Source: Glandiceps talaboti (lineage: Eukaryota > Hemichordata > Enteropneusta > Spengelidae). From it: a DNA stretch of 64,000 nt. The stretch covers positions 27,215,592-27,279,591 of the forward strand of contig NC_135554.1 of the NCBI RefSeq assembly GCF_964340395.1, in the 5' to 3' direction. A program made the position numbers and the translations under genes. Shown in pieces: positions 13,773 to 24,600 of this stretch. The notes beneath the pieces were generated by a model, which searched no databases, was not told the DNA's origin, and was given only the letters and a program-made list of their open reading frames with translations. The first letter of the stretch is position 1, and each line of letters begins with the position of its first letter.

Positions 13773-14270
13773 TAGCTGCAATAATTGTGGCGTTTGATGT
13801 TATTTTGAGGGCTTTTTCGTCTTTTTTTGCTCCTTTTTTCGTTCCGCAGTTTAACCCGAATCAAACGCTACAATTGCTCTAACGCAAACGCAAATAGACG
13901 AGACCACGTTGAAAACGTGAGCGAGGTGCAAGGTGTCAGTGTACGTACTGCCCGTTTCAAAATGCTGCATGCGTTGCTATATTTGCCGATTTTGACGGAA
14001 TTGGAGTACCTCTGAACACATCTTGGGTCTTGAAGGCTCCGTAATTAATGTTGGCGTTAGGAAATGACCGATATTTTGCCAGGTAAGGCGTAATTTAGCA
14101 GAAAAATCCGTCCAACTTTGCGATTCAGATCTGAATCGGTTCCGTCTATTTGCATTTGCGTTAGAAGAATTGTAGCGTTTGATTCGGGTTAAACTGCGGA
14201 ACGAAAAAAGGAGCAAAAAAAGACGAAAAAGCCCTCAAAATCACATCAAACGCTACAATTATTGCAGCTA
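13773..14270. mobile_element. Non-autonomous Mutator-like MITE (498 bp)
   Basis: Terminal inverted repeats of about 128 bp (13773-13900 and 14143-14270) begin TAGCTGCAATAATTGT and end with its complement. They are flanked by a perfect 9-bp direct repeat CCACTTTCT at 13764-13772 and 14271-14279. Long TIRs with a 9-bp target duplication are the usual signature of Mutator-like elements. The 240-bp interior has no transposase frame, so it would need an enzyme supplied elsewhere. Arm identity is high, which suggests fairly recent insertion. Confidence 0.88.
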
Positions 14271-14279
14271 CCACTTTCT

Positions 14280-15356
14280 ATGCGAAAACCTAGTTATCAT
14301 TAGTATGGGGACCACAAGTATTGGAGTAATAACCCATACACAACTGGTCACATGACCTGGTCTTATATATGAATACATCTCAGAAACTAGAGTATATATA
14401 CACCTTGAAATTACTCATGGCTGGATGTGAAAAATTAAACTACTCACAAAGTTTGACGTAAAAGTCTCTTTGTCTTGTGTTGAAGCGTGGACTTGGACTG
14501 CCAATAGATACCATGCAAATCCTAGAGGACGTTAACGACTGTTAACACAGATGGCATGTACTGTACATGTTCAACACAATTTAGTTCACAGTCCAAGTAA
14601 GGTGTCAGTTTGCAAGCAAGGAGACTGTTCTGAATTTCTGCAGACTGGACTCCAACAGCATACTACAGCCTAGCTCATGCAAACAATATTATGAAGTGCA
14701 GTGCAGTGTTCAGGACTCACCACACTGTCGCTTTATAGTATGTACAAATTTAATAGATATGTTTACCAACAACAAACCCATCTGGCAGTCTAATATGCTA
14801 ATTCGCTCCTAAGTGATTTACATACCACGTAAACATCCAACTATCTGGTAGTCTAACATGGTAATTCACTACTAACTCTGATTTGCATACAAATAAACAC
14901 GTTTGACCAGGGGTCAACTTAAAGTCAAAGTCCAGGTTAATATACGTTACTAAACATTTCAGCACTTTGTGATAATCCTTATGTATAAGCTATATATTAA
15001 AACAATAAAATTGGGAATTATTTTGACCTTGCTCAAAGTATTGAGAGTACATTATAGCAGTGAATTACATGGATATTTTCTGCTACAGTTACTTTGTCCA
15101 ATTGCAAGCTAATGTAAAATAAAATAATTTCAGTAAAGTCAGGGGACTCAGAGTGAGTCGTCACCAACAAAGTCATTTAAATGTATCTTGACATCCCCAT
15201 GTACTTGAAAATATTTTTTTTTCAATAGCGCCAAAAATGGCGTTCTAGCACATTTGAAAATGATTCAAATTCTTTGTTGTTTCTAAACAAAACCCAAGAT
15301 TGCAGTCTTTGAGTGAATATAATATTTGCACGTCTAAAATATACATGATAGCATTG

Positions 15357-15359
<3 letters not shown>
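14280..15359. other. Intergenic, weak internal repeat only
   Basis: No gene seen. Around 14765-14890 two diverged direct copies of about 75 bp share CATCTGGCAGTCTAA/CTATCTGGTAGTCTAA. The rest is unremarkable AT-rich DNA. Confidence 0.35.
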
Positions 15360-15432
<73 letters not shown>

Positions 15433-15576
15433 TTGAATTGATTAAATCTTTTATATTGACACCCTTTGACACATACTACCGATGTACATATATATTATAT
15501 TTACCTTATCTCAATCCACACACACACACACACACACACGCACACACACACACAAATATATATATATATATATATA

Positions 15577-15637
<61 letters not shown>

Positions 15638-15700
15638 CTCGGTGAGTATCAATCTGCTAAGACAGTGCTCTATACCGCAGTGGCAGAGCGTAATAGTTAA

Positions 15701-15790
<90 letters not shown>
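15360..15790. repeat. Microsatellite cluster: (GA)n, (CA)n, (TA)n twice
   Basis: (GA)n at 15360-15430, (CA)n at 15518-15553, (TA)n at 15556-15634 and another (TA)n at about 15704-15790. A 67-bp non-repetitive spacer separates the two TA tracts. Long open frames across these tracts are artefacts of the dinucleotides. Confidence 0.96.
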
Positions 15791-15792
<2 letters not shown>

Positions 15793-16162
15793 GTCAGTGA
15801 ATCGCAATTCAGTTGTTGGAATGGAACGCTGTAAAAAATGTTCAGCATTCAACCATCACAGTTTGATACATATATTGTATATATATATTGTACATTAAAA
15901 CACTCAAAAACAATCTAATAATTTACTGTATGTAATACTGATGTGAGTCTTTGAAAATAAAGACAGTGTTGATCTCAGTTATGGTGTTTGGAATTAGTTA
16001 AATTATCAATGTGAATTAAAGGAACTATTTTTTGCAGAGTTACACAAAACATACACACAAAGTAAAGACGTCCTTGGTGTTGTTATTCCAATCAGTAACA
16101 TACTGATTTTAACTTGTTTTCCTACAGAAAAAAAGAGACACAAGGAAAAGAATACCACACAC

Positions 16163-16258
16163 CAATGGGTAGAGATGCAATATCACACACTCGCCTATGG
16201 CTTGTCTGAGACAAAAAATCCCCAAATCGTGTGAGATATTCCATCTCAACCCATTGGG
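16163..16258. mobile_element. Small palindromic (snap-back) element
   Basis: The ends are inverted copies: CCAATGGGTAGAGATGCAAT near 16163 pairs with ATTCCATCTCAACCCATTGG ending at 16258. The GAGATATTCCATCTCA core recurs directly at about 16363-16380. No coding capacity. It is probably a short MITE or its remnant; no target duplication was identified. Confidence 0.55.
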
Positions 16259-16399
16259 GATTTGGGATGTTAAACTCGCTCCCTTAATTGTCTTAGATTA
16301 CACGAATAAATTGGAATATTTTTGTCTCTCACTAGCCGCAGACAAAATTCCCCATCAAATGTGAGATATTCCATCTCAGATTATTTGTCGTTTGCATTG

Positions 16400-17177
16400 T
16401 AATCAATAAATATAATTGTAACAAATCATAACGTCCCTCTGCGAGTCAGTCCCAGTCCATCTGTGAGGCTTGTCAACCCCCACGACAGAATGGTGTATTG
16501 ACAATTTTCAATAAATTATCAATGCGACGATTTTGCCATCTTATCATTTCTCACTTTTGCTGAATGGAACTAGCTTAAGAAAACAAATCCCCACTAGACT
16601 GTGGGATCAAAGCTATCCAACAGGTGTATGTTGTCTTACTCTCTGACATATTCAGGTAGATTACATTACTTCTTAACGTCTGTCAATCTTCCTTCTTGCT
16701 TACCACATACAACAATCTCCCATGATGCAGTTGGCTATCATGTGGTGTCATCTAATATCCGTCAAGCTTGTCTCTTGGGTTGTATTTCGTGGAGATCATA
16801 AACATAATGTGATTTTGTTCGTTACACCAATTTGTTTTTTATTATCTTCCTATCCAATAAGTGTATACATACTTTCTTTCATTCTCACAGGTACACGGCG
16901 TGGTATAAAAGAATCTGTTGGCTGTTGTGCAGGTGAAATATCCAACAAAACAAGAAGAGAAGTTGATTTCAAGTAAAACTTACAAATTGCGACTTGTCTC
17001 GACGTACAGGACATTACCTATCGCATTGAGAGCCTGGCACGCTCTGTTAGTATCGTAACACGAGAAAGTATGTTACCTTAAAGAAGTGTGAAAAAAAATC
17101 TAGATACAGCTGTGAAACGTTTTGATATATATGTGCATTGTTCAATTTTATCCTAGGAAAACCAGGCAAAATTAAGT
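16400..17177. other. Upstream region of the second receptor gene
   Basis: No gene recognised. A 3' splice site (TTTTATCCTAG) lies about 20 bases upstream of the first ATG of the second receptor, so a non-coding 5' exon probably lies here or further upstream. Confidence 0.35.
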
Positions 17178-18218
17178 ATGTTAAAGCCATCAACCTTTCC
17201 GCCGACACTCACCCAGTTTCATTACGTTACATTAATGGATCAAAATGAGTCTAAACGATTCGGAATGGATCATCTGCTGAACCAAACGAATGAAGTTCCC
17301 GCCATCGATGAAGGATACATCACTGTTCTTCCAATATGGGTAATTGATCGACTTATTCCTACCTTTTCTGCGGTCTTATGTGTCATCGGCTTATTCGGGA
17401 GTGGCGTCGTCATCTTCGTCAGGCTTCGTTTCCCAAATATGAAATCTACCACAAATACTTATATTCTTAATCTAGCATCGGCGGATTTTTTGTTTTTCAC
17501 CGATTTCCCATTCTTGATATACTTCAATGCGTCAAACAAGTGGGTTTTTGGTAATGCCATATGTAAACTCGTAATGGGTATCGACGGAATGTATATGTTT
17601 ACTGGAATATTTACTTTAACAGCGATGGCAGTCGATCGATATAAAGCTGTATTGAACACGCATATTGTTAGAAGAAAAAACGACAACAATATATTTATTG
17701 CTAGGGGTATTTGTCTGACACTGTGGATATTATCTGCTATTGTAACTGTGCCGCTGTGGATGTATGCCGTGGTGGAGCACGACACCAGCTTGAGTACAAC
17801 TCTGTGTAGCATACTGTGCCCGAGAAACGTAGCAATCTCCTTCATTGTATATGCCTTTACTGTTGGTTTCCTTCTCCCACTGGGTGTTATAACCGTCTGT
17901 TACGTCGGCATTATGGTATCACTTATGCAACACCGAGGTTTGGGACGCAATAGGAGAAGTAAAATAAAAATCGGAAGGGTTTCCGCCTTAATTTTAGTTG
18001 CAGTTATCGTATTTGTTACTTGTTGGTTACCATTTTGGATGGTCCGATTTTGGCTTCTTTTCAGACCACCATCTGTCGCCATAGAAACGCTTTATTACTG
18101 TAGTTTGATGTTGATATATATAAAAAGTTGTCTTAACCCATTTATTTACGCTTGCTTCAAAGACGACTTCAGGAAAAATATGTCATGTATAAGCTGTCGT
18201 GGTTTGACATGTAAGTAA
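17178..18218 (+). CDS. Somatostatin-receptor-like class A GPCR, copy 2
   Basis: A 346-residue single-exon paralogue of the receptor at 5052-6029, on the same strand 11 kb downstream. It keeps the same marks: NLASAD in TM2, VMGIDGMYMFTGIF with the ligand-type Asp in TM3, AVDRY, paired Cys in TM3 and ECL2, CWLPFW, and NPFIYACF. As in copy 1, the TM1 Asn is Ser. In addition, the TM7 motif reads KSCLNP rather than NSCLNP. Two in-frame ATGs are possible: 17178, and 17235 where MDQNES aligns with the start of copy 1 and would give 327 residues; I consider the second more natural. Stretches of TM1-TM2 and TM4-ECL2 are almost identical in DNA to copy 1. The ligand is not known. Confidence 0.87.
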   Translation: MLKPSTFPPTLTQFHYVTLMDQNESKRFGMDHLLNQTNEVPAIDEGYITVLPIWVIDRLIPTFSAVLCVIGLFGSGVVIFVRLRFPNMKSTTNTYILNLASADFLFFTDFPFLIYFNASNKWVFGNAICKLVMGIDGMYMFTGIFTLTAMAVDRYKAVLNTHIVRRKNDNNIFIARGICLTLWILSAIVTVPLWMYAVVEHDTSLSTTLCSILCPRNVAISFIVYAFTVGFLLPLGVITVCYVGIMVSLMQHRGLGRNRRSKIKIGRVSALILVAVIVFVTCWLPFWMVRFWLLFRPPSVAIETLYYCSLMLIYIKSCLNPFIYACFKDDFRKNMSCISCRGLTCK

Positions 18219-18807
18219 AAGCTCATTAGCTGGTTAGTCGTTTTGTGCAAAATCCATGCATACCAATTAACAAAATTTGCATATTGATTAGTAAATGTAG
18301 ACAAGCGTTTCTGACATTAAAACATCACTTTGTAAAACGGGTATACACGATTGCAGCCACACAAGTTTTCACCTTTCCATGTGTACACATCTGTATTGAA
18401 GTTTTCGACAATCTTCATAACTGCTTCAAAATCTGCTGGCCCAAATGAAATTTGATACAAATGTTCTTTGCGGTTATATCTACCATTATGTTTAAGCATA
18501 TTTATTTACTAATTTGCATATCATTTAACATACTGTGTTGTTAGAATATTGGGAAGAATTTAATTAATAGATAATTAATACTGTATATATGTTATACCTA
18601 GAGGAAGCAATGCGTCAATTTATTTTCCAGCGTCTGTGATAAATTGGCATTACTTGCATTTGATTTTTTAATTTCAAATTTTCGCAATTTTTTTTTACCT
18701 TGAGAAATGTTTGACGAGTGAAACAATCCTAAGGTTTGTGTTTGTGTAAGTGTTTGTTAAATAAAACAAACTTTGCATATATCAGGTCTTTGTCTGTCTA
18801 ATTCTCT
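18219..18807. other. 3' flank of the second receptor
   Basis: AT-rich DNA with an AATAAA near 18768, a possible polyadenylation signal. No other gene was seen. Confidence 0.35.
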
Positions 18808-19164
18808 ATTTTAAAGTGGCCATATGGCTGAGAATTTGGTATTTATTTTGGATTTTTATTTGATAAAACAGCTTCACTATGTTTTTCTACTTGATAAAGT
18901 AATGTGGAAGAAAATTGACCAAGTCCGTGTTCATAACTCAATACATTGCAAAAAGATGCAAAAAGTGTAAAAAGTTTGTTATTGTACGTACAATAACAAA
19001 CATTTTACACATTGTTTAATGTTTTGCAGTTTATTGAGTTGCGAACATGAACTTGGTATATGTTATTTCACACTATCTTTTCAAGTAGAAAATCAGTGAA
19101 GCTGTTTTATCAAATAAAATCCAAAATAAATACCAAATTCTCATCCATATGGCCACTTTAAAAT
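18808..19164. mobile_element. 357-bp fully palindromic MITE (family P)
   Basis: The element reads as its own reverse complement, with scattered mismatches, from ATTTTAAAGTGGCCATATGG at 18808 to the complementary end at 19164. Its centre is a perfect 26-bp palindrome at 18975-19000 around TATTGTACGTACAATA. No reading frame is present. The ends contain TTAA, so a TTAA- or TA-type target is possible, but element and target cannot be separated. A diverged, 3'-truncated copy lies at 33700-33980. Confidence 0.82.
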
Positions 19165-19464
19165 CTACGACGTTTACGTTTGTTGTCCCAAACCAAGTTT
19201 ATTTTTTACTTTATTTGTTCTCGCAATTTACAAATTTATAGCAAATGTTGACATTTTTTTCTCATTATGTGAACATCAACCATCAAACACAAAGCGTTGT
19301 CCCGAGAGTATGATAAAATTTTCATTAAAAAAACACATCTTGTGTTATAATTATTATCCTCTTTCCCTTCCTGCCCGAGGGGTGAGATTACAACGGGGGA
19401 GTAGGTAGGAGTGGGAGTGAGATTACAACGGGGGAGTATACTAGTATACCTTACGTGTGAAGTA

Positions 19465-19855
19465 ATAAAAACCCTTGCAGCAGTTGTCTAGCGGTGCCGC
19501 CGCTCAACAGAACGTCATTTTATCAGTAGTAGCTTTTGAAGATGCCGAAAAGTCTTCTCCTTATCAGACTATCAAGTTGACACGCTGATACAAAAACGAT
19601 AGCTGTGCCTCTATCGCAGATCCACAATGTCGTAATCAGTTTGTTATACTAGTATGTCTTTGGAAGCAAACGAACATGGGGTGCACCTACAACCAGAGCC
19701 GCCTGCTACATGTAATGTTTTGTATCAATGTGTTAGTTTGATAGCGTGATAAGGAGAGGACTTTTTTGACTATAAAATCAGTCTTAATTATTAATCACTG
19801 ATAAAACAACATTGATAATCGGAATCTCTAGACAACTCCTGCAAGGTTGTATTTT
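19465..19855. mobile_element. About 390-bp long-hairpin element
   Basis: Inverted arms of about 145 bp (19469-19615 against 19700-19849). Matching pairs include CCTTGCAGCAGTTGTCTAG with its complement near 19830, and TCTCCTTATCA with TGATAAGGAGA near 19748. The arms have diverged by roughly 15-20 percent by eye. No coding capacity. It is probably an older MITE. Confidence 0.7.
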
Positions 19856-20416
19856 AAGACGTGAATGGGGAACGCATCTTTTTTTAAAAGCGTGAATGGT
19901 GAATTTGTGATTATTTCGTTATTGGTAAATGATCATTTTTTTTCGAATGTGAATGGTGAAGGCTTATAAACATGAATCTTGAATGACATAATTTTGTGTG
20001 AATGCAAATTGGCAATTTAACCGTGACTTAAAATCATCCTATGGTCGGAGTCAGTGATAGGTTCAGTGGGGCACTCACTTGTACGCTCCAGCTCGGAAGA
20101 ATGGTTATTTCACTAAACTTTGTAACAGTACTATTGTATAATCAATCGATATATACTTGTTAGGTTAAATATTGCTGACTAAATACATTGAAAAATCACT
20201 AATTTCATATTGGTTTTAAATGCGTTTTTATGTGTTTACACTATATAATAAACCTATATAGACCGATGATAATAGACCGAAATAGTTTTTCACTGTTTAC
20301 ACTGAAATACATAGACTGGCACCAGACAGGCCCTCGGGGATTTTTGAGTTTGTTAGGCCAAAAAAAAATTTCTGGTTCTGGTCAGGGTAAACTATCTAAA
20401 GTGATGCGACGATGCG

Positions 20417-20456
<40 letters not shown>

Positions 20457-20701
20457 AAATTAGTAAATACACATTTTTTTTGACATTTTACATACTCTGT
20501 TCTATCATATTTATCTCTTGAAAAACTTCGTTTTCTTTGAAGCAGTTTAGGCTTTGTATTTAAGCAGTCTTGGCATGTAGGGTAGATTTCCGCTGTTTGT
20601 TCTCCTGATATCAGGAATAAATATGGAACGGGAAAGCAAAAATTATCGAAAAAAAGGATCGACGCGAGGGTATTCAGGGCACGCGCACGCTGACCAGAAC
20701 C

Positions 20702-20766
<65 letters not shown>

Positions 20767-21677
20767 GCCTTATTCATTTTCAGTTTTGATGTTTTCGAAT
20801 AAAATCTTAAAAAATCAACAATATCAAATTCGTTTCAATGCTTTGTTATGTGCTTAAACGATATAATAAACCGACAGATAATTGTTTGTCATCATTTACA
20901 TGGTGATGGAAACACCTAAGCAGCAGTCAATAAGGAGATTTTGGGGTTTGTTATTCACCTTCATTTTTGTAAAGGAAAATGTCCTTAAAAATATCAGTTA
21001 ATACTAGTTGTCTACCAAGGCTTAGTGTTCATCACGCGACTGTTCACAATTTGAGTAACTCACTCGGGTCACTATTTCACACAAAAGAACACACTTGTGT
21101 TAAATAAAAAATATTCAAGTCATCAATGGGATCATTCCTGACGTCGAATTTGTACGTTCTTGAATTTGTTGCGTTTTCGGTCATTTACAAGAGTCCGTTT
21201 CGCCCACGAACTCCGTCACGGTTTTCGATTCGAATGAAAATGAATCGTTTTCAAAACGATTTACTTTGGCAGTAAAAATGAAAGACTTTACATGTAAGAA
21301 GACATATTATTACGACTAGAACACGGTGATCCCAACAAATACAGATTAAAAACTGTTCGATGACACTGACCCTACATGGGGGTAATCGGAAGCAATCAAT
21401 AAATTGCAGCTGGAGTCAAAACAGATTGTCTGTGGATTCCTGTGTACTTACAGACAAGGTCAAACGAGTCACGAAAGAAATCAATTTAAAAATCTTAATC
21501 ACATGATCAATATCGTAACTGAACTGAGTCGCCTTCTCATGGCGCATCATGAGCATATGATATAGTAGTACACGAGACAAAAAGTTGGACCCGAGAGTCA
21601 AAACCACCTGTAGAGGGAGACAGACCAATGGCAATATGGCTGCGCATGCCAGAGTGTGACATGGCACTCCGCGAATA
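19856..21677. other. Intergenic with low-complexity tracts
   Basis: Holds a 34-base poly-T at 20420-20453, a (TA)n tract at 20703-20763, and a 15-bp inverted pair TCTGGTTCTGGTCAG (20371-20385 and 20690-20704). Two diverged direct copies of about 130 bp flank the TA tract (around 20215-20350 and 20835-20965). No gene was seen. An in-frame TGA at 21657-21659 closes the frame upstream of the next gene. Confidence 0.5.
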
Positions 21678-24600
21678 ATGTTCCAAAAACCCTGTCTGTT
21701 TCTATATCTAAGAAAGAAATCACTGTATTACAGTTTGGCAATCACCGCTCTTACAACTATATCACTGTTGCTGGGAAAGAAAGTCATTTCTTTTGTTTAT
21801 GACATGGAAAACGTTGCAGTGGCGTTAGAGGATCGCTGGTCACAACTTGCTCCTGATGCTGCAGAATGGTGGGACAGAGTTAAAATAAAGTACAGCGAAA
21901 AGGGGCGTTACTATCACTCACTTAACCATTTGAACGATATGTTTCACTACTATGACGAATACAGAGATGACATCAAGGCGAGAGATGCTGTACAATTAGC
22001 TATTTACTTTCACGAGTAAGTACAGTACTGTACATATAGTGCTTTCGAAATGGCATTAACTCGCTGTAGTTGGTGTTACGTGTATTACTTGCCCTTTCCA
22101 CTGCAATACAGCCAGTTTAGCGTAACCTAGGAAACAGTTCCATGATAGTTTTAGTCTAAAACCTAGATAATCAAGCTTATCAAGTGTTGGAATTTGTCAG
22201 ATTGCTATTATTTCTATTGACAATCGTCAAGACTGTACGTTACAGGCTAGACCTTTGCCGATAAGTCGAGTTGAAGAACGCTCGTTCGTACTTGCTTCAA
22301 ACACTGAATCAACTACAAAAATCAAGTGAAAGTGAACATACACCACTATAAATTCATTTTATCATCTAGGTGACATAGTTAGATATTATGAGCAATATAA
22401 AAACGAAATCCGAGCGAGAAATCTATATATAATATTTTTTCACGAGTACTCAAGTTCGTACACTTGACTAGTAGTAAGGAAATTTCCCAAATATGATACT
22501 AAGTAAACATGAACATTTTTAGATAGGAGATAATGGTGGTATGTTTAGTTGACAACCTTTTAAGAGTAGGGGTATATGGAAATTGAAAACTTTAAGGACA
22601 GTATTTCTCATCAATTCAAAGCATAAAATTCTCTAAAATATTATACTTTGCTGCCAGACTGTGCCAAAACAAAACAAAACTAAACAAAAACAAAATTGGC
22701 AAGGCGAGTCCTATAGTACAAATTTGTACCAGATTTTGCAACACAAACGGAAAGGATACTTTTTGTAGCCACTGAAATGCTGTATGAACCAGTTCAATTC
22801 CCATCATGCATTGCATTATTGATAAATTGATTCATACCACAGTTGGAGAGGGACGATGTTGATATTCACTTTAATGCTGTTACTAGAAGGGAGTATCGAT
22901 TGTTTTCAAAACAAGCAGTCTCAAATGGGGTGTAGGATTTATTTCTATGGGCTCACCTTCTTGAACACTCATGCTTACACCCCCCTCCCCTTAACCTTTG
23001 TTTAAAAGGTCCCTGATTCAATCCCAAGTTCTTGCATTAATACTAATAAATAGTACTATCTTGTCAGTGAAGTCATTTTAGGTTTATCGATTGCTAGAAA
23101 TCATTCATTTGTCAAGACTACTCTTTACTATATGTTATAGATCTATAACACAACACAACACAACACAGCTGTAAGTTCAATACACTGATTCGATCCTAAG
23201 CCTTTCTACCAAATCTATGAAGTGCCTCAGGCTGAATGTAATGAGATAGCATGGGTAAAATCTATGAAGTGTCTAAGGCTGAATGCAATGAGATAGCATG
23301 GGTAAAATCTATGAAGTGTCTAAGGCTGAATGCAATGAGATAGCATGGGTAAAATCTATGAAGTGTCTAAGGCTGAATGCAATGAGATAGCAGGGGTAAA
23401 ATCTATGAAATGTCTAAGGCTGAATGCAATGAGATAGCATGGGTAAAATCTATGAAGTGTCTAAGGCTGAATGCAATGAGATAGCATGGGTAAAATCTAT
23501 GAAATGTCTAAGGCTGAATGCAATGAGATAGCATGGGTAAAATCTATGAAATGTCTAAGGCTGAATGCAATGAGATAGCATGGGTAAAATCTATGAAGTG
23601 TCTAAGGCTGAATGCAATGAGATAGCATGGGTAAAATCTATGAAATGTCTAAGGCTGAATGCAATGAGATAGCAGGGGTAAAATCCATGAAATGTCTAAG
23701 GCTGAATGCAATGAGATAGCATGGGTAAAATCTATGAAGTGTCTAAGGCTGAATGCAATGAGATAGCAGGGGTAAAATCTATGAAATGTCTAAGGCTGAA
23801 TGCAATGAGATAGCATGGGTAAAATCTATGAAGTGTCTAAGGCTGAATGCAATGAGATAGCATGGGTAAAATCTATGAAATGTCTAAGGCTGAATGCAAT
23901 GAGATAGCAGGGGTAAAATCTATGAAATGTCTAAGGCTGAATGCAATGAGATAGCATGGGTAAAATCTATGAAATGTCTAAGGCTGAATGCAATGAGATA
24001 GCATGGGTAAAATCTATGAAGTGTCTAAGGCTGAATGCAATGAGATAGCATGGGTAAAATCTATGAAGTGTCTAAGGCTGAATGCAATGAGATAGCATGG
24101 GTAAAATCTATGAAGTGTCTAAGGCTGAATGTAATGAGATATCATGGGTAAAATCTATGAAGTGTCTAAGGCTGAATGCAATGAGATAGCATGGGTAAAA
24201 TCTATGAAATGTCTAAGGCTGAATGCAATGAGATAGCATGGGTAAAATCTATGAAATGTCTAAGGCTGAATGCAATGAGATAGCAGGGGTAAAATCTATG
24301 AAATGTCTAAGGCTGAATGCAATGAGATAGCATGGGTAAAATCTGTGAAATGTCTAAGGCTGAATGCAATGAGATAGCAGGGGTAAAATCTATGAAATGT
24401 CTAAGGCTGAATGCAATGAGATAGCATGGGTAAAATCTATGAAATGTCTAAGGCTGAATGCAATGAGATAGCAGGGGTAAAATCTATGAAATGTCTAAGG
24501 CTGAATGCAATGAGATAGCATGGGTAAAATCTGTGAAATGTCTAAGGCTGAATGCAATGAGATAGCAGGGGTAAAATCTATGAAATGTCTAAGGCTGAAT

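Noticed and set aside
13827-14216. Similar frames on opposite strands (MLLFSFRSLTRIKRY)
   Set aside because: They are the two inverted arms of the MITE, not genes.
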